A stretch of DNA of 64,000 nt from WLMZ01 sp038227995 (GCA_038227995.1 JBBRPP010000001.1:248001-312000), one strand, 5' to 3'. Positions 40,020 through 49,771 are shown, numbered from the stretch's first letter. Numbers and translations: made by a program. The notes: generated by a model from the letters alone, not told the origin.

Positions 40020-41513
40020 TCAACCGTTGAGCGAATGGATGCGATCCGCAGCGGCGAGCAACTCGGGTTCATGTGACGCGCACACGATGGCGCGACCTGA
40101 ACGAGCCTCGGCGACAAGGAAGCGGGCCACCGAGCGGGCAAGGCTCTGATCGAGTTGCGACGTCGGTTCGTCGAGCAGCACCAGGGGAGCCCCGCTGGCG
40201 AGCGCACGGACGATCGAGGCTCGCTGGCGTTCTCCGCCGGAGAGGGTGCCGACGGGACGCGCGGCGAGCTCGATCATGCCGACTGCCGTCAGGGCCCTGT
40301 CGATCGAATCCGTCATCTGGGCATCGATCACGCGGCCACGGACCGTGCACGCGAGTTCGATGTTGTGGCGCACCGACAGCGTTTCGGCGAAACCCGGTGT
40401 CGAAGTACCGACGGCCACTGGCGTTGACGGAGCATGTTCGATCCGTCCCTCACTCGGCTCGGCGAACCCGGCGATCAAGCCGAGCAGCGTGGTCTTGCCT
40501 GACCCGGAACGGCCAGAGATGATCAGCAACTCATTCGTGCGCACGTCGAGCGTCACCGGCGCGAGCACCCGCGTGTCGCCGATCGTTCGGCCCGCTGCAG
40601 CGATTGCCACCAAGACGTCGCCCGCCACCGAAGATGCCTCGCCAGGACGCGTCGTCGCCGCGCTGGTCGTGATCCGGTCGACCGCCTTCAACGTCAGCGA
40701 CTCGCTGCCGGCCGCGAAGTCCACCGCCGGCTCGACGACTGCGCGCGACGCGATGCCGGCACGGATCCGGTCCGTCTCGGGCAGACGAATCCATCCACGC
40801 GCATCGACCACCAATCGACTCGATTCGTGGCCCGCGAGCCTTTCTGCGCCGAGGCGACCGTCGCGGATCTCGAGCACACGATCGCCAATGCGACCCGCGC
40901 CGGGATCGTGCGAGACGACGAGCAGTGCTGCCTCCAGTTCAGTCGACAGCTCGGCGAGCAGGTCGAAGACGATGTTCGCGTTGTCGATGTCGAGCGCTCC
41001 GGTCGGTTCGTCGGCGACGATGACCCGGGGCCGGTGGGCGAGTGCGGCTGCGAGCGCGACGCGCTGTGCTTCGCCGGCCGAGATGGTTGCGAGCGAACGA
41101 TCGGCGAGGTGGTCGACACCGAGCCGCTTCATCATGTCGCGGCCCAACTGGTGCGCATCATGCCGAGATCTGCCCGCGAGCCGACACTGCATCGCGACGT
41201 TGTGCAATCCGGTCAGCTCGACGGCGAGGTTGCTCGTCATCTGCTGCGTGATCACGCCGATACCCGACCGCTGCAGGGCGAGGATCACGCGGTTCGAGGC
41301 GGTCGCGAGGTCGTGATCGAGGACGAGTGCTCGGCCGGCACTGGGTCGTACGAGTCCGGTCACGAGTCGAACCAACGTCGACTTGCCCGACCCGCTCGGG
41401 CCGGCGATGACCACCCGCTCGCCGGCTGCGACGCTGAGCGAGAGGCCACGGAGTGCTGCCACCTGGCGGTCCTGGACGGGATAGAGGACGAAGACGTCGT
41501 CGAGTTCGATCAT
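40020..41513 (-). CDS. ABC transporter ATPase with two fused ATP-binding domains
   Basis: The 497-residue product contains two complete ATPase domains. The first (about 1-225) has GPSGSGKST, the signature ISAGEAQRVALAAAL and Walker B VIVADEPTGALD. The second (about 300-497) has GRSGSGKTT, LSGGERQRASIVRAL and LVLLDEPTSQLD. Both look catalytically intact. The first resembles MacB/LolD-type ATPases. Fusing two such domains would supply the whole ATPase pair to one FtsX-like permease chain, the gene just upstream, whose stop it overlaps as ATGA. Probable role: extrusion or mechanotransmission at the cell envelope. Confidence 0.87.
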   Translation of the reverse strand: MIELDDVFVLYPVQDRQVAALRGLSLSVAAGERVVIAGPSGSGKSTLVRLVTGLVRPSAGRALVLDHDLATASNRVILALQRSGIGVITQQMTSNLAVELTGLHNVAMQCRLAGRSRHDAHQLGRDMMKRLGVDHLADRSLATISAGEAQRVALAAALAHRPRVIVADEPTGALDIDNANIVFDLLAELSTELEAALLVVSHDPGAGRIGDRVLEIRDGRLGAERLAGHESSRLVVDARGWIRLPETDRIRAGIASRAVVEPAVDFAAGSESLTLKAVDRITTSAATTRPGEASSVAGDVLVAIAAAGRTIGDTRVLAPVTLDVRTNELLIISGRSGSGKTTLLGLIAGFAEPSEGRIEHAPSTPVAVGTSTPGFAETLSVRHNIELACTVRGRVIDAQMTDSIDRALTAVGMIELAARPVGTLSGGERQRASIVRALASGAPLVLLDEPTSQLDQSLARSVARFLVAEARSGRAIVCASHEPELLAAADRIHSLNG

Positions 41514-44500
41514 CCGAACTCCCTCAGCAGATCGCCCCGTGCGACCCGGCGAGCGGATCGGGCCGCGAGTGCGGCGGCCACGACACAGGGCACGAAGAGC
41601 GCCGCGAGTGCGGCGCCGAGATCGATCGCGCGGACGCGGATCAGCAGCGGGGGAACGGGCACCGTCGACGTCGCGGTCACTGCGATCACGCGGGTCACCA
41701 ACCGCAGCAACTCCAGTGATCCGAGCGCGCCGAACAACAGCGCGCCGACAGTGATTGCGATGCTGGTCGCGCGTACCATTCGGCTCAACGACCGAGGCGC
41801 AACGCCTTCAGCAGCCAGGGCTCGATGCAGGGGAGCCTGCTCTGCAGCGTTCGACATGGTCGACAGGAAGACGGCTCCGATCGCGAGCAATGCGGCGATG
41901 ATCGCAGCGATGCCGAACAGGCCGAGGGTGAACCGTGACAGTGGATCGCTGCTGAGACGCTCCTGGATGGTGGTGCGGCGGGTGACGGCAAGATCCTTGA
42001 GAGGTGCCTGCTCGAACGCGGTCGCGAGCGCGCGTTGGTCGGCGCCGTCGGCGGCGATCCAGATCTCGTTCGCGGTGCCGAAGCCTGGTTGGTCGCGGTC
42101 GAACGCCGGCTCGGCGAGTGAGATGTCGACGATCGCGAAGCGAGTACCGGCACCCGGGAACCGCTTGGCAATGCCGGCGACACGTAACACCTGCCGGCTG
42201 TCGCCGGGGAGATCGACGACCACGTTTCCGCCCTGTGCCGACGCAGCGGTGTAGGGGTCGACGATCGCGGGGATCACCGCGATGTCCGGAGGCGCCGGTG
42301 GGAGCAGCAGCGCGCTCGATCCCTGCAGGCGGAGTTCGATGCTGAGACCGGTCGCGTCGTGCGTGACTGCGCCGCCTTGGGATTGCAACTGCGACCACGG
42401 CACGGCCATGGTCGTCGTGCCGGACGAGGTTTCGGCCTCGACGCTGTCGAGCGTGATCGTGGCCGTGAAATACGCGGCTCCGGTGTTGCCCTCGCCGGCG
42501 TGGTGCTGGGTCTTCTGCGCCTGCGTTCCCGGCTGGCCGAGGCGGAAGCCGATCAGCCGCCCACCTGCGTCGCCGGGGTCGAGCGTCACGACGAGTTGGT
42601 TCGTGTCGGACTTCGACAGGGTCGTGGTGTCCTCGTGCCAGAGTCCTTTCTCGCTGGCGACGATGGCGGCGATCTCGGTGGTGGACAGGTCGCCGTCGCC
42701 GGTGATCGTCAGGCGAGTCGTGCCGAGGGGAATCACGGTGCCGGCTGTCGGCTGGTCGCGCTTCGACGTGATGGCCGCCTGCATCGACTCGATCGACGGC
42801 CCGAAGTCCGATCGCCATCCGCGCATGCTCGTCAGCGTCGAAGGCTCGAGCCCGACCATCGCGATCGAGTCGGTGCTGAGCTTCTGGCTCTCGACGCTCG
42901 CGCTGCGGCGCAAGATGTCGGTGCTGACCGCGCTCGGGGCGATCGATGGCCAGCCACCGACAGGCTCGACTGCAGATGGCCGGACGAGTGCCGGTCCGTA
43001 GGCCAGCGTGAAGTCGAACGGTACGGCGTACGACGCCTGATCACGGGCGCCGGCGGCGAGGGTCGAGCGATAGCCGAGGGAGAAGATGCTCAGCGTTGTC
43101 GCTGCAGCGAGGAAGCCTGCCGTTGCCAGGGGCACGGTTGGCCGACGAGCAACTTCGCCAAGCGCTGTCCGAACGAGCGGCGCGTGATGTCCGAGCAGTT
43201 GGGCGAAGCGAGCGACGAGGACCGGGACGAGGCGAATGGCGATCCATGCCACGACCACCGCGGCCAGCAACGGCAGCAGCGCGATCAGCGGATCGCCCTT
43301 GCTCACCAACGACGAGGCGGTCGCAGAGCCCCGGCTGACCGCGAGCGCAGCCATGCAGAACGCGGCCGCGCCGACCGCATCGAGCGCAGTGGGGCGCCAC
43401 CACGACCGTTGCCGAGATGGGCTCGCCGAGCTGTCGGTGGCCATGACGACAGCGGTCGCGACAAGGATCACGAGGGCCCCGAGGATCACCCGGTCCGCGC
43501 TGTCGCGGATGACGGTGGAGACGACGTCACCGGCGTCGAAATGCCAGTGGTCGGCGAGCTGGCGTGTTGCGAGCACACCGAGCGGAACGCCCACCGCCAA
43601 CCCGATGATCACGGGCCACGCGGCCTCGCACGTCGTGAAGACGTTCGCGGCGGCCCGCCCGGCACCACGTTGACGCAAGAGGTCGCGGGCCGCCCGATGA
43701 TGACGTCGAGCGCCGGCCGCGGCAAGCAACGTGAACGCGGCGAGGAGGACCACGCCCTGCGCCGCGGCGAGTGCGACTCGGTTCGAAGCAGTCGCGGCGC
43801 GGGCTCTGGCGTCGAGGAGGGCCGTTCGGGGGAGCGAAACCTTCGGACCGCGATCGATGAACGAGTTGGCAACGCTCGCAGCTGCGGACAGGATCGGGTC
43901 GATGTCGCGGACCCTGATGACGCCGGGGTCGATCGGCAGGATCCATCCGATGGTCCGCCCGATCAGCTCGAAGGGCTTGATCGAACCGACATCGTCGGTG
44001 CCGTTGCCGAGCAGGATCACCTCGTTCGACATCGGCGCGAAGTCGCCGGCGAGCAGGCTGGAATTCGTCAGCGCAACGTGGCCGACGACGACCATGCCGA
44101 GCTCGGGCTGCAGCGCGATCGACTCCGTCGGCCCGGCGATCACCACTTCGCATCGGGTCGGGGTGCACGACGTCGGCAGGCGCCCGTCGCGCAGTGTGAC
44201 CGCGGTCGCGAGGTCGTCGATACCGGCCAGCCTGAAGATCGTGCCGTCGGAAGCGGCGAGAGCGCGGTACTCGATCTCGGTGCGGACGCCACCGACGCCG
44301 CGTACCTTCAGACCGGTCCGGATGCGATGATCGGCCTCCTGGATCTGCTCCGGCGTCTGGCCGTTCACCGGTGCTGCAACCGTGATGCTGCGGTCGCCGG
44401 GCGAGAGGTCCTGCAACGTGCGTTGCAGCGTCGCATCACCGGCGATGATCGGTGATGCCGTGGTGACGAACAGCGACGCAACGGCAACGGCGATGCCCAA

Positions 44501-44605
44501 CCCCGTCACGAGGCCGCGTGTCGGCTTGGCCCGCACCCGCGCTGCGGCGAGCGAAGCGGCTGCCGTACCGGCGCGCCACCACCTGCTCGCCGGGGTTGTC
44601 GTCAT
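41510..44605 (-). CDS. FtsX/MacB-like ABC permease, large
   Basis: The 1031-residue product has an N-terminal helix after the GLVTGLGIAVAVASLFV segment, a first extracytoplasmic domain of about 200 residues, a block of about six helices in the middle (about 270-460), a second large extracytoplasmic domain (about 480-830) and three or four C-terminal helices ending in RRVARGDLLREFG, the common last motif of FtsX-like permeases. The duplicated layout fits a single chain that replaces a permease dimer. Substrate is unknown. The stop overlaps the start of the double ATPase. Confidence 0.83.
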   Translation of the reverse strand: MTTTPASRWWRAGTAAASLAAARVRAKPTRGLVTGLGIAVAVASLFVTTASPIIAGDATLQRTLQDLSPGDRSITVAAPVNGQTPEQIQEADHRIRTGLKVRGVGGVRTEIEYRALAASDGTIFRLAGIDDLATAVTLRDGRLPTSCTPTRCEVVIAGPTESIALQPELGMVVVGHVALTNSSLLAGDFAPMSNEVILLGNGTDDVGSIKPFELIGRTIGWILPIDPGVIRVRDIDPILSAAASVANSFIDRGPKVSLPRTALLDARARAATASNRVALAAAQGVVLLAAFTLLAAAGARRHHRAARDLLRQRGAGRAAANVFTTCEAAWPVIIGLAVGVPLGVLATRQLADHWHFDAGDVVSTVIRDSADRVILGALVILVATAVVMATDSSASPSRQRSWWRPTALDAVGAAAFCMAALAVSRGSATASSLVSKGDPLIALLPLLAAVVVAWIAIRLVPVLVARFAQLLGHHAPLVRTALGEVARRPTVPLATAGFLAAATTLSIFSLGYRSTLAAGARDQASYAVPFDFTLAYGPALVRPSAVEPVGGWPSIAPSAVSTDILRRSASVESQKLSTDSIAMVGLEPSTLTSMRGWRSDFGPSIESMQAAITSKRDQPTAGTVIPLGTTRLTITGDGDLSTTEIAAIVASEKGLWHEDTTTLSKSDTNQLVVTLDPGDAGGRLIGFRLGQPGTQAQKTQHHAGEGNTGAAYFTATITLDSVEAETSSGTTTMAVPWSQLQSQGGAVTHDATGLSIELRLQGSSALLLPPAPPDIAVIPAIVDPYTAASAQGGNVVVDLPGDSRQVLRVAGIAKRFPGAGTRFAIVDISLAEPAFDRDQPGFGTANEIWIAADGADQRALATAFEQAPLKDLAVTRRTTIQERLSSDPLSRFTLGLFGIAAIIAALLAIGAVFLSTMSNAAEQAPLHRALAAEGVAPRSLSRMVRATSIAITVGALLFGALGSLELLRLVTRVIAVTATSTVPVPPLLIRVRAIDLGAALAALFVPCVVAAALAARSARRVARGDLLREFG

Positions 44606-44612
44606 CACGGTC

Positions 44613-44618
44613 AGACTA
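44613..44618 (-). promoter_or_regulatory. -10 element, leaderless promoter of the FtsX-like permease
   Basis: TAGTCT on the minus strand ends seven bases before the ATG at 44605. Confidence 0.5.
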
Positions 44619-44662
44619 CGCAACGTCTTCGCGCGGGCTCCCGTTCCATGACTCACGGCGAC

Positions 44663-44668
44663 TACCGT
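44663..44668 (+). promoter_or_regulatory. -10 element, leaderless promoter of the crotonase gene
   Basis: TACCGT ends six bases before the ATG at 44675, which supports that start over the in-frame ATG at 44648. Confidence 0.5.
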
Positions 44669-44674
44669 TCGGGC

Positions 44675-45490
44675 ATGACAGAGACACAGCCGGCCGAAGT
44701 CCTGTACGACGTCGCCGACCACATCGCCACCATCACGCTCAATGCGCCGCAGCGGATGAACACCATCAGCGCCGCGATGCTTGACGATCTCTCGTCCCGC
44801 TTGCTCGATGCCGACCGCGACCGCGACGTTCGTTGCATCGTGCTGACGGGCGCCGGCCGGGCGTTCTGTGCTGGGCTCGATCTCGCCGCGCAGATGAGCG
44901 CGCCGAAGGGTGGCCTCGGTGGCCTCGGCTCGCTCGATGCGTCACCGGGTGAGTTCGACATCCGTAACGCGCCACCGATCGTGTTGCACAACATCGACAC
45001 GCCCACGATCTGCGCGCTGAATGGTGGAGTCGCCGGCTATGGGCTCGACCTGGCCCTGGGTTGCGACATCCGCATCGCTGCTGAGTCGGCCAAATTGAAC
45101 CCAGGATTCGCGAAGCGCGGCATCCTGCCCGAGAGCGGCGGCACCTGGCTCCTGCCGCGGCTGGTGGGGTATGCCAAGGCTGCCGAGATCGCGTTCACGG
45201 GGCGCACGTTGCTGGCCAAGGAAGCGCTCGAGTTGGGTCTCGTCAACCACGTCGTCGCCGACGCCGAACTGCCGGTTCACGCCCGGGCGATGGCTGCGGA
45301 CATCGCCACCAACGCGCCGCTCGCCGTCCGGGCGATCAAGCGCATGATGCGGGCGGCCGAGACCGAGACGTTCGAGCAGAACGTCCACCACGTCTTCCTG
45401 CAGTTGTTGCCGCTGGTCCGAACCGCCGACTTCACCGAGGGCGTGACCGCCTTCATGGAGAAGCGGGCACCCGAGTTCACTGGGCGCTGA
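44675..45490 (+). CDS. Enoyl-CoA hydratase/isomerase family protein
   Basis: The 271-residue crotonase has ITLNAPQRMNTIS, the oxyanion-hole regions GRAFCAGLDL and NGGVAGYGLDLAL, and ILPESGGTWLLPRLVG with an acidic residue (Glu of PESGG) at a catalytic position. It should act on an acyl-CoA in beta-oxidation or a related pathway. A partner dehydrogenase is not adjacent. It differs from the crotonase near 8.3-9.1 kb, which has Asp where this has Glu. Confidence 0.86.
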   Translation: MTETQPAEVLYDVADHIATITLNAPQRMNTISAAMLDDLSSRLLDADRDRDVRCIVLTGAGRAFCAGLDLAAQMSAPKGGLGGLGSLDASPGEFDIRNAPPIVLHNIDTPTICALNGGVAGYGLDLALGCDIRIAAESAKLNPGFAKRGILPESGGTWLLPRLVGYAKAAEIAFTGRTLLAKEALELGLVNHVVADAELPVHARAMAADIATNAPLAVRAIKRMMRAAETETFEQNVHHVFLQLLPLVRTADFTEGVTAFMEKRAPEFTGR

Positions 45491-45535
45491 TCGAGCCGTC
45501 CGAAAGGCTCCCAGAACCCTCGGGGCTCACGGGGT

Positions 45536-46504
45536 TCACGAGGTCGGCAGGTCGGCCGTCAGCCCGGAGTGCTCGGGGCTGAACACGCCCTGCGGGCTCT
45601 CCCAACCGGGGACCACCCAGGCGTGCACCATCCAGCCGTTTCCGGCGCCGGCCTTCGCACCGCCGAGCGCGGTGCACTGCGCGGCAGGCATGCTCTCGCC
45701 GCCGATCACGACGCCGTCCTTGAGGCACAGGCCGATGTGTTGGTGCCAGTGATCGTTGGGCCCAGCGAACGGGCTGGGCTGGGTGTCGCTGAACATGTAA
45801 TACGAGAGGCCGACGACGCTGCTCTTCGGGTCGGTGCCGTCGTACAGCAGCATCTCCGGCTGGGTGACGTCGAACGTGCCGTCCATCAGTTTCCAGTTGA
45901 CGTAGTGCGCACCGATCAGCGGCACGTAGTCCGTGATCTTGACGTAGCCCGCGGCGAGCGCGTCGGCGACGGTGGGATACTTCATCGCTGTCGTTCGGGC
46001 CTCGGACAACTGCGCGGCGAGGTCCTTTCGCTCGGCGCGGGTGAGCGCGACTTCGGGGATCACCGAGCCGTGACTGTGGGTCTGTCCACCGGCGGCCTGG
46101 GTCGTGGTCGGATCGGCTGTTCCCTGGTCGGCGGCGGCGGGGTCGGTCACCGGCACGGTCGTTGCTGCCGACGTCGGTGGCGCTTCGCTGATGATCTCTG
46201 CCGCGAGTTCGACCGTCTTCTGATCGGCGTCGGCAGCGACACCGGGCAGCGTGATTGTCGTGCCGGTGACCTCGAATGTGGTGGTGGTCGCAGGCACATC
46301 GGCCGCCGCAGTCGAGGCGTCGCTTGCTGCGGGAAGCGTTGTGGCGGCGACCGTGACGCTGGTCGGGTCCGAGCTGCCCCTCACCGCTGACGCGAGGCCG
46401 TTGACGACGAATGGCGTCGCGGCCGCGAACAGAGCAACAGGAACGGCGACGACGACAAAGCGCCGCCAGCGCGGCGCGGCCGACGGACCTGATTCATTCC
46501 CCAT
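45536..46504 (-). CDS. Membrane-anchored secreted protein, unknown function
   Basis: The 322-residue product has a basic N terminus, one membrane helix (about 15-38), a long Thr/Ala/Pro-rich linker to about residue 145, and a C-terminal domain with repeated histidines: GAHYVNWKLMDG, DGTDPKSSVVGLSYYMFSD, NDHWHQHIGLCL, and NGWMVHAWVVPGWESP. The TAMKYPTVADALAAGY start of that domain recurs in secreted actinobacterial proteins I have seen without function. The histidine-rich DHWHQH segment and two cysteines could bind metal. ATG 46504 lies seven bases after TACGCT. Confidence 0.65.
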   Translation of the reverse strand: MGNESGPSAAPRWRRFVVVAVPVALFAAATPFVVNGLASAVRGSSDPTSVTVAATTLPAASDASTAAADVPATTTTFEVTGTTITLPGVAADADQKTVELAAEIISEAPPTSAATTVPVTDPAAADQGTADPTTTQAAGGQTHSHGSVIPEVALTRAERKDLAAQLSEARTTAMKYPTVADALAAGYVKITDYVPLIGAHYVNWKLMDGTFDVTQPEMLLYDGTDPKSSVVGLSYYMFSDTQPSPFAGPNDHWHQHIGLCLKDGVVIGGESMPAAQCTALGGAKAGAGNGWMVHAWVVPGWESPQGVFSPEHSGLTADLPTS

Positions 46505-46511
46505 CCACGAC

Positions 46512-46517
46512 AGCGTA
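46512..46517 (-). promoter_or_regulatory. -10 element, leaderless promoter of the secreted-protein gene
   Basis: TACGCT on the minus strand ends seven bases before the ATG at 46504. Confidence 0.45.
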
Positions 46518-46548
46518 GACCCATGCCCTCACCGACCAAGATGCAGGG

Positions 46549-47271
46549 ATGGTCGATCTCCTCGAAGGTCTCGCGTCCACTCGTGCGATACGGCGGTACA
46601 CCGACGAACCCGTCGACGATGACGACCTGGCGGCGATCCTGTGGCACGCGACCCGAGCACCGAGTGGCAGCAATCGCCAACCGTTCCGATTCCTCGTGCT
46701 CGCCGACGGGGATCGTGCCCGTGAGGCAAAGGCATTGCTCGGAACATCGTTTCGGCGCGGGTGGGCACAGAAGCTGGCGGCGGATGGATATCGCGACGGT
46801 TCCGGAACCGACGTGTCGACGCCGAAGGCCCGGATGGCGGCGACGATGCAGCACTACGTCGACCACATCGAGGACGTTCCCGTCGTCGTGCTCGCGTGCC
46901 TCATCAGATACCGCGAACCAACGGGACACGAGGGTGCATCGATCTACCCCGCGTGCCAGAACCTGTTGCTCGCCGCGCGAGCGCTGGGCTACGGCGGCGC
47001 GCTGACGATGTGGCACACGGCCGTCGAGACCGAGTTGCGGTCATTGTTGGAGATCCCTGACGAGGTGTTCGTCGCCGCATGCATCACCCTCGGCCGGCCG
47101 GCGGGTGCGCACGGACCGGTGCGGCGCCGTCCTCTGCCCGAGTTGGTCTTCGCCGATCGATGGGGTGACGCGCCACCGTGGGCAGTCGACCCACCTGGCA
47201 CTCGCTTCGCGCAAGCCGGGCCCAAGCCATCCGCGCAACCGTCGCCAATCCCGGAGCCGCCTACTCGATGA
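46549..47271 (+). CDS. Nitroreductase family FMN protein
   Basis: The 240-residue product has the nitroreductase-fold signature STRAIRRYTDEPVDDDDL, the FMN-contact TRAPSGSNRQPFRF and later YPACQNLLLAARALGYGGALTMWH, all family features. Such enzymes use NAD(P)H and FMN to reduce nitro groups, quinones or enoyl bonds, or in BluB-type members to break down FMN. It ends by overlapping 11 bp with the LLM-type flavin enzyme gene on the other strand. No ribosome site is evident; the promoter could not be assigned with confidence. Confidence 0.82.
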   Translation: MVDLLEGLASTRAIRRYTDEPVDDDDLAAILWHATRAPSGSNRQPFRFLVLADGDRAREAKALLGTSFRRGWAQKLAADGYRDGSGTDVSTPKARMAATMQHYVDHIEDVPVVVLACLIRYREPTGHEGASIYPACQNLLLAARALGYGGALTMWHTAVETELRSLLEIPDEVFVAACITLGRPAGAHGPVRRRPLPELVFADRWGDAPPWAVDPPGTRFAQAGPKPSAQPSPIPEPPTR

Positions 47272-48304
47272 CGGACAGCTCGAAGCGGGGGAGGACGAGA
47301 TCAGCGAATCTCTGCGCCTCGTCGTCGAGCGGGTAACCCGAGAGGATGAACGAATCGATGCCGAGCGCCGCATATGAGCGGAGCTTGGCCTCGACCTGGT
47401 CGGAACTTCCCGTGATCGCCGCGCCGACGCCGCTGCGGGCGACGCCGATGCCGGTCCACAGCGCGTCTTCGACGAAACCATCGGAACCGGACGCTGCTCG
47501 CAGCGCATCTTGCCGTTGAACGCCGACCGATGTGTGGTCGTGTGAGGCCTCCCTGAGGCGGCGGCCGGCGTCGGGATCGAGTTCGCTGATGAGCTGCGAA
47601 GCGGCCTCGCGTGCCTCGCCCTCGGACGGACGCACGATCACGTGAGTGCGCAGTCCGAAGCGAAGTGTTCGACCGTGAGCGGCGGCTCGCTCGCGCATGT
47701 CGGCGACGAGCTCGGCGATCGAGGCGACCGTCTCGACCCACATCAGATAGACGTCGGCGTGCCGGGCCGCGACATCGCGCGCGGCATCCGACGTGCCACC
47801 GAAGTACATCAACGGCGGCTGGCGCGTTCGGGTTGCATCAGTTGCGAGATCGTACGACCACCATTCGCCGTCGAGCCTGGCCCGATCCCCGGTCCAGAAC
47901 GCTCGGAGCAGTTGCATCGCTTCGGCCGTTCTGCGGTATCGCGATGCCGAATCCAAGGTCTCGCCGGCACGTTCGCTGGAGATGATGTTGATGGTGAGTC
48001 GACCGTGCATCGCCTGCTGCAACGACTTCGCGGCGCGGGCGAACATCGGTGGGTCGAACTCGCCGACCCGCACCGCGGGGAGCAGGCGCGCCGTCGTCAG
48101 CGATGGGCCGAGCGCGGCCGCCAATGTCCATGGGTCCATGCCGGGCACGAAGCTGGACGGAATCAGCACGTTGCGATAGCCGAGTCGATCCGCGAGTGCG
48201 ATGACGTGCGAGTTGTACGCGAACGTTGCGGGCCGGTTGGGGTCTGCGACGCCGAGTCGTGCGGTGTCGCCAAAACACGAGGGCGCGAACCACGAGATCT
48301 CCAC
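47261..48304 (-). CDS. LLM-class flavin-dependent monooxygenase (alkanesulfonate monooxygenase-like)
   Basis: The 347-residue product is a luciferase-like TIM-barrel: VEISWFAPSCFGDT at the start, NVLIPSSFVPGMDPWTLAAAL, GRLTINIISSERAGE (the SsuD-like N-I-I-S/V-T segment), RTAEAMQLLRAFW, and YFGGTSDAARDVAARHADVYLMW. The SsuD relatives use FMNH2 to desulfonate alkanesulfonates. GTG 48304 is seven bases after TACGAT, and a much longer frame extending leftward on this strand is only a shadow of xylB. Confidence 0.87.
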   Translation of the reverse strand: MEISWFAPSCFGDTARLGVADPNRPATFAYNSHVIALADRLGYRNVLIPSSFVPGMDPWTLAAALGPSLTTARLLPAVRVGEFDPPMFARAAKSLQQAMHGRLTINIISSERAGETLDSASRYRRTAEAMQLLRAFWTGDRARLDGEWWSYDLATDATRTRQPPLMYFGGTSDAARDVAARHADVYLMWVETVASIAELVADMRERAAAHGRTLRFGLRTHVIVRPSEGEAREAASQLISELDPDAGRRLREASHDHTSVGVQRQDALRAASGSDGFVEDALWTGIGVARSGVGAAITGSSDQVEAKLRSYAALGIDSFILSGYPLDDEAQRFADLVLPRFELSVIE

Positions 48305-48311
48305 GGTGCCG

Positions 48312-48317
48312 ATCGTA
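48312..48317 (-). promoter_or_regulatory. -10 element, leaderless promoter of the LLM monooxygenase
   Basis: TACGAT on the minus strand ends seven bases before the GTG at 48304. Confidence 0.5.
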
Positions 48318-48336
48318 GGCGGGACCAGGTCGGCAC

Positions 48337-48342
48337 TAACGT
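48337..48342 (+). promoter_or_regulatory. -10 element, leaderless promoter of xylB
   Basis: TAACGT ends seven bases before the ATG at 48350. Confidence 0.5.
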
Positions 48343-48349
48343 TCCGACA

Positions 48350-49771
48350 ATGCCACTCGTTGCCGGGGTCGATTCGTCGACCCAATCGACCAAGGTCGAG
48401 ATCCGCGATCTCGACACCGGCCAGATCGTCGCAAGGGGCTCGGCGCCCCATCCGGCCACCACGCCTCCGAAGAGCGAGCAAGATCCCGCGGCGTGGCGCT
48501 CTGCGTTCGACATCGCGTGGGCGGCAGCCGGCTCGCCGGACGTCGCTGCGATCAGCGTGGCCGGGCAACAGCACGGCATGGTCGTGCTCGACGCGTCCGG
48601 AGCTGTCATCCGTCCTGCCAAGTTGTGGAACGACACCGAGACAGCGCCTGACGCCGGTTGGCTGCGCAAGCAGTTGCCGGGCGGGGCAGCGGACTGGGCA
48701 GCAGCGTGCGGCAGTGTCCCGGTCGCCGCATTCACGATCGCCAAGTTGTCCTGGTTGCATCGCACCGAGGCCGAGAACTGGGAGCGGATCGCGAAGGTCG
48801 TCCTGCCCCATGACTGGCTGACGTCGCAGTTCACGCACAACCTGACGACGGACCGCGGCGACGCGAGCGGTACGGGCTATTGGTCGGCCGCCACCGGGGA
48901 GTACTGCTGGGATCTGCTCGCGATCGTCGATCGCGATCGCGACTGGTCCGATGTCGTGCCCCAAGTGCTCGGACCACAGGAAGTGGCGGGCGAATGGAAC
49001 GGCGTGGTCGTCGGTCCTGGCACGGGCGACAACATGGCGGCTGCGCTCGGCCTCGGGCTGCGTGCCGGTGATGTCGTGATCTCGCTGGGGACGTCGGGCA
49101 CCGTGTACACGGTCTCCAAGGGCCCGACCAGCGACGCGTCCGGTGCCGTCGCTGGTTTCGCCGACGCGACCGGGCGCTACCTCCCGCTGGTCTGCACGCT
49201 CAACGCGACCAAGGTCACCGACACCGTTGCCAGGTTGCTGGGCGTGGACCATGCAGGGCTCGACGCGCTCGCGATGTCGTCGGCATTGGGGGCAAAGGGT
49301 CTCACGCTGCTGCCGTACCTCGACGGCGAACGCACCCCCGATCGTCCGAAGGCGACCGGTGTCCTGTCTGGCCTTCGCTCTGATGCGACGCGCGAGCAGC
49401 TCGCAGCGGCAGCGGTCGAGGGAGTCGCCTGCGGACTGCTCGACGGTCTCGACGCGCTGCGATCGCACGTCTCCGATCTGCATCGTGTGATCCTGGTCGG
49501 TGGGGGAGCACGCTCCAATGCGTACCGCCGCGCCATCGCTGATCTGTGTGATCTGCCTGTCGTTCTCGCGGATGCTGACGAAGCCGTCGCCGCCGGTGCA
49601 TGTGTCCAGGCAGGGTCGGTGCTCCGTCAGGTGCCGGCGGCCGAGATCGCGAGTCAGTGGGGTCTCGGCGCCGATTCCGCGACCGAGATCGCTCGATCGC
49701 CGGACTGGTCCGAAGATGCGGCCGCGGCCGTTCGCGCGTCGTATGCCGCGCTGCGCGACCGGTCGGCGTGA
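48350..49771 (+). CDS. xylB: Xylulokinase
   Basis: XylB phosphorylates D-xylulose for entry into the pentose-phosphate pathway. The 473-residue FGGY kinase has AGVDSSTQSTKVEI (ATP loop), the substrate segment VAGQQHGMVVLD, RGDASGTGYWS, GDNMAAALGLGL with the catalytic aspartate, ISLGTSGTVY and LVGGGARSNAYR near the end. Xylose isomerase and transport genes are not adjacent. The stop overlaps the next gene as GTGA. Confidence 0.9.
   Translation: MPLVAGVDSSTQSTKVEIRDLDTGQIVARGSAPHPATTPPKSEQDPAAWRSAFDIAWAAAGSPDVAAISVAGQQHGMVVLDASGAVIRPAKLWNDTETAPDAGWLRKQLPGGAADWAAACGSVPVAAFTIAKLSWLHRTEAENWERIAKVVLPHDWLTSQFTHNLTTDRGDASGTGYWSAATGEYCWDLLAIVDRDRDWSDVVPQVLGPQEVAGEWNGVVVGPGTGDNMAAALGLGLRAGDVVISLGTSGTVYTVSKGPTSDASGAVAGFADATGRYLPLVCTLNATKVTDTVARLLGVDHAGLDALAMSSALGAKGLTLLPYLDGERTPDRPKATGVLSGLRSDATREQLAAAAVEGVACGLLDGLDALRSHVSDLHRVILVGGGARSNAYRRAIADLCDLPVVLADADEAVAAGACVQAGSVLRQVPAAEIASQWGLGADSATEIARSPDWSEDAAAAVRASYAALRDRSA

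Noticed and set aside
42359..44455. Plus-strand frame of 698 residues
   Set aside because: Antisense to the FtsX-like permease, with an arginine/aspartate-rich composition typical of a shadow frame.
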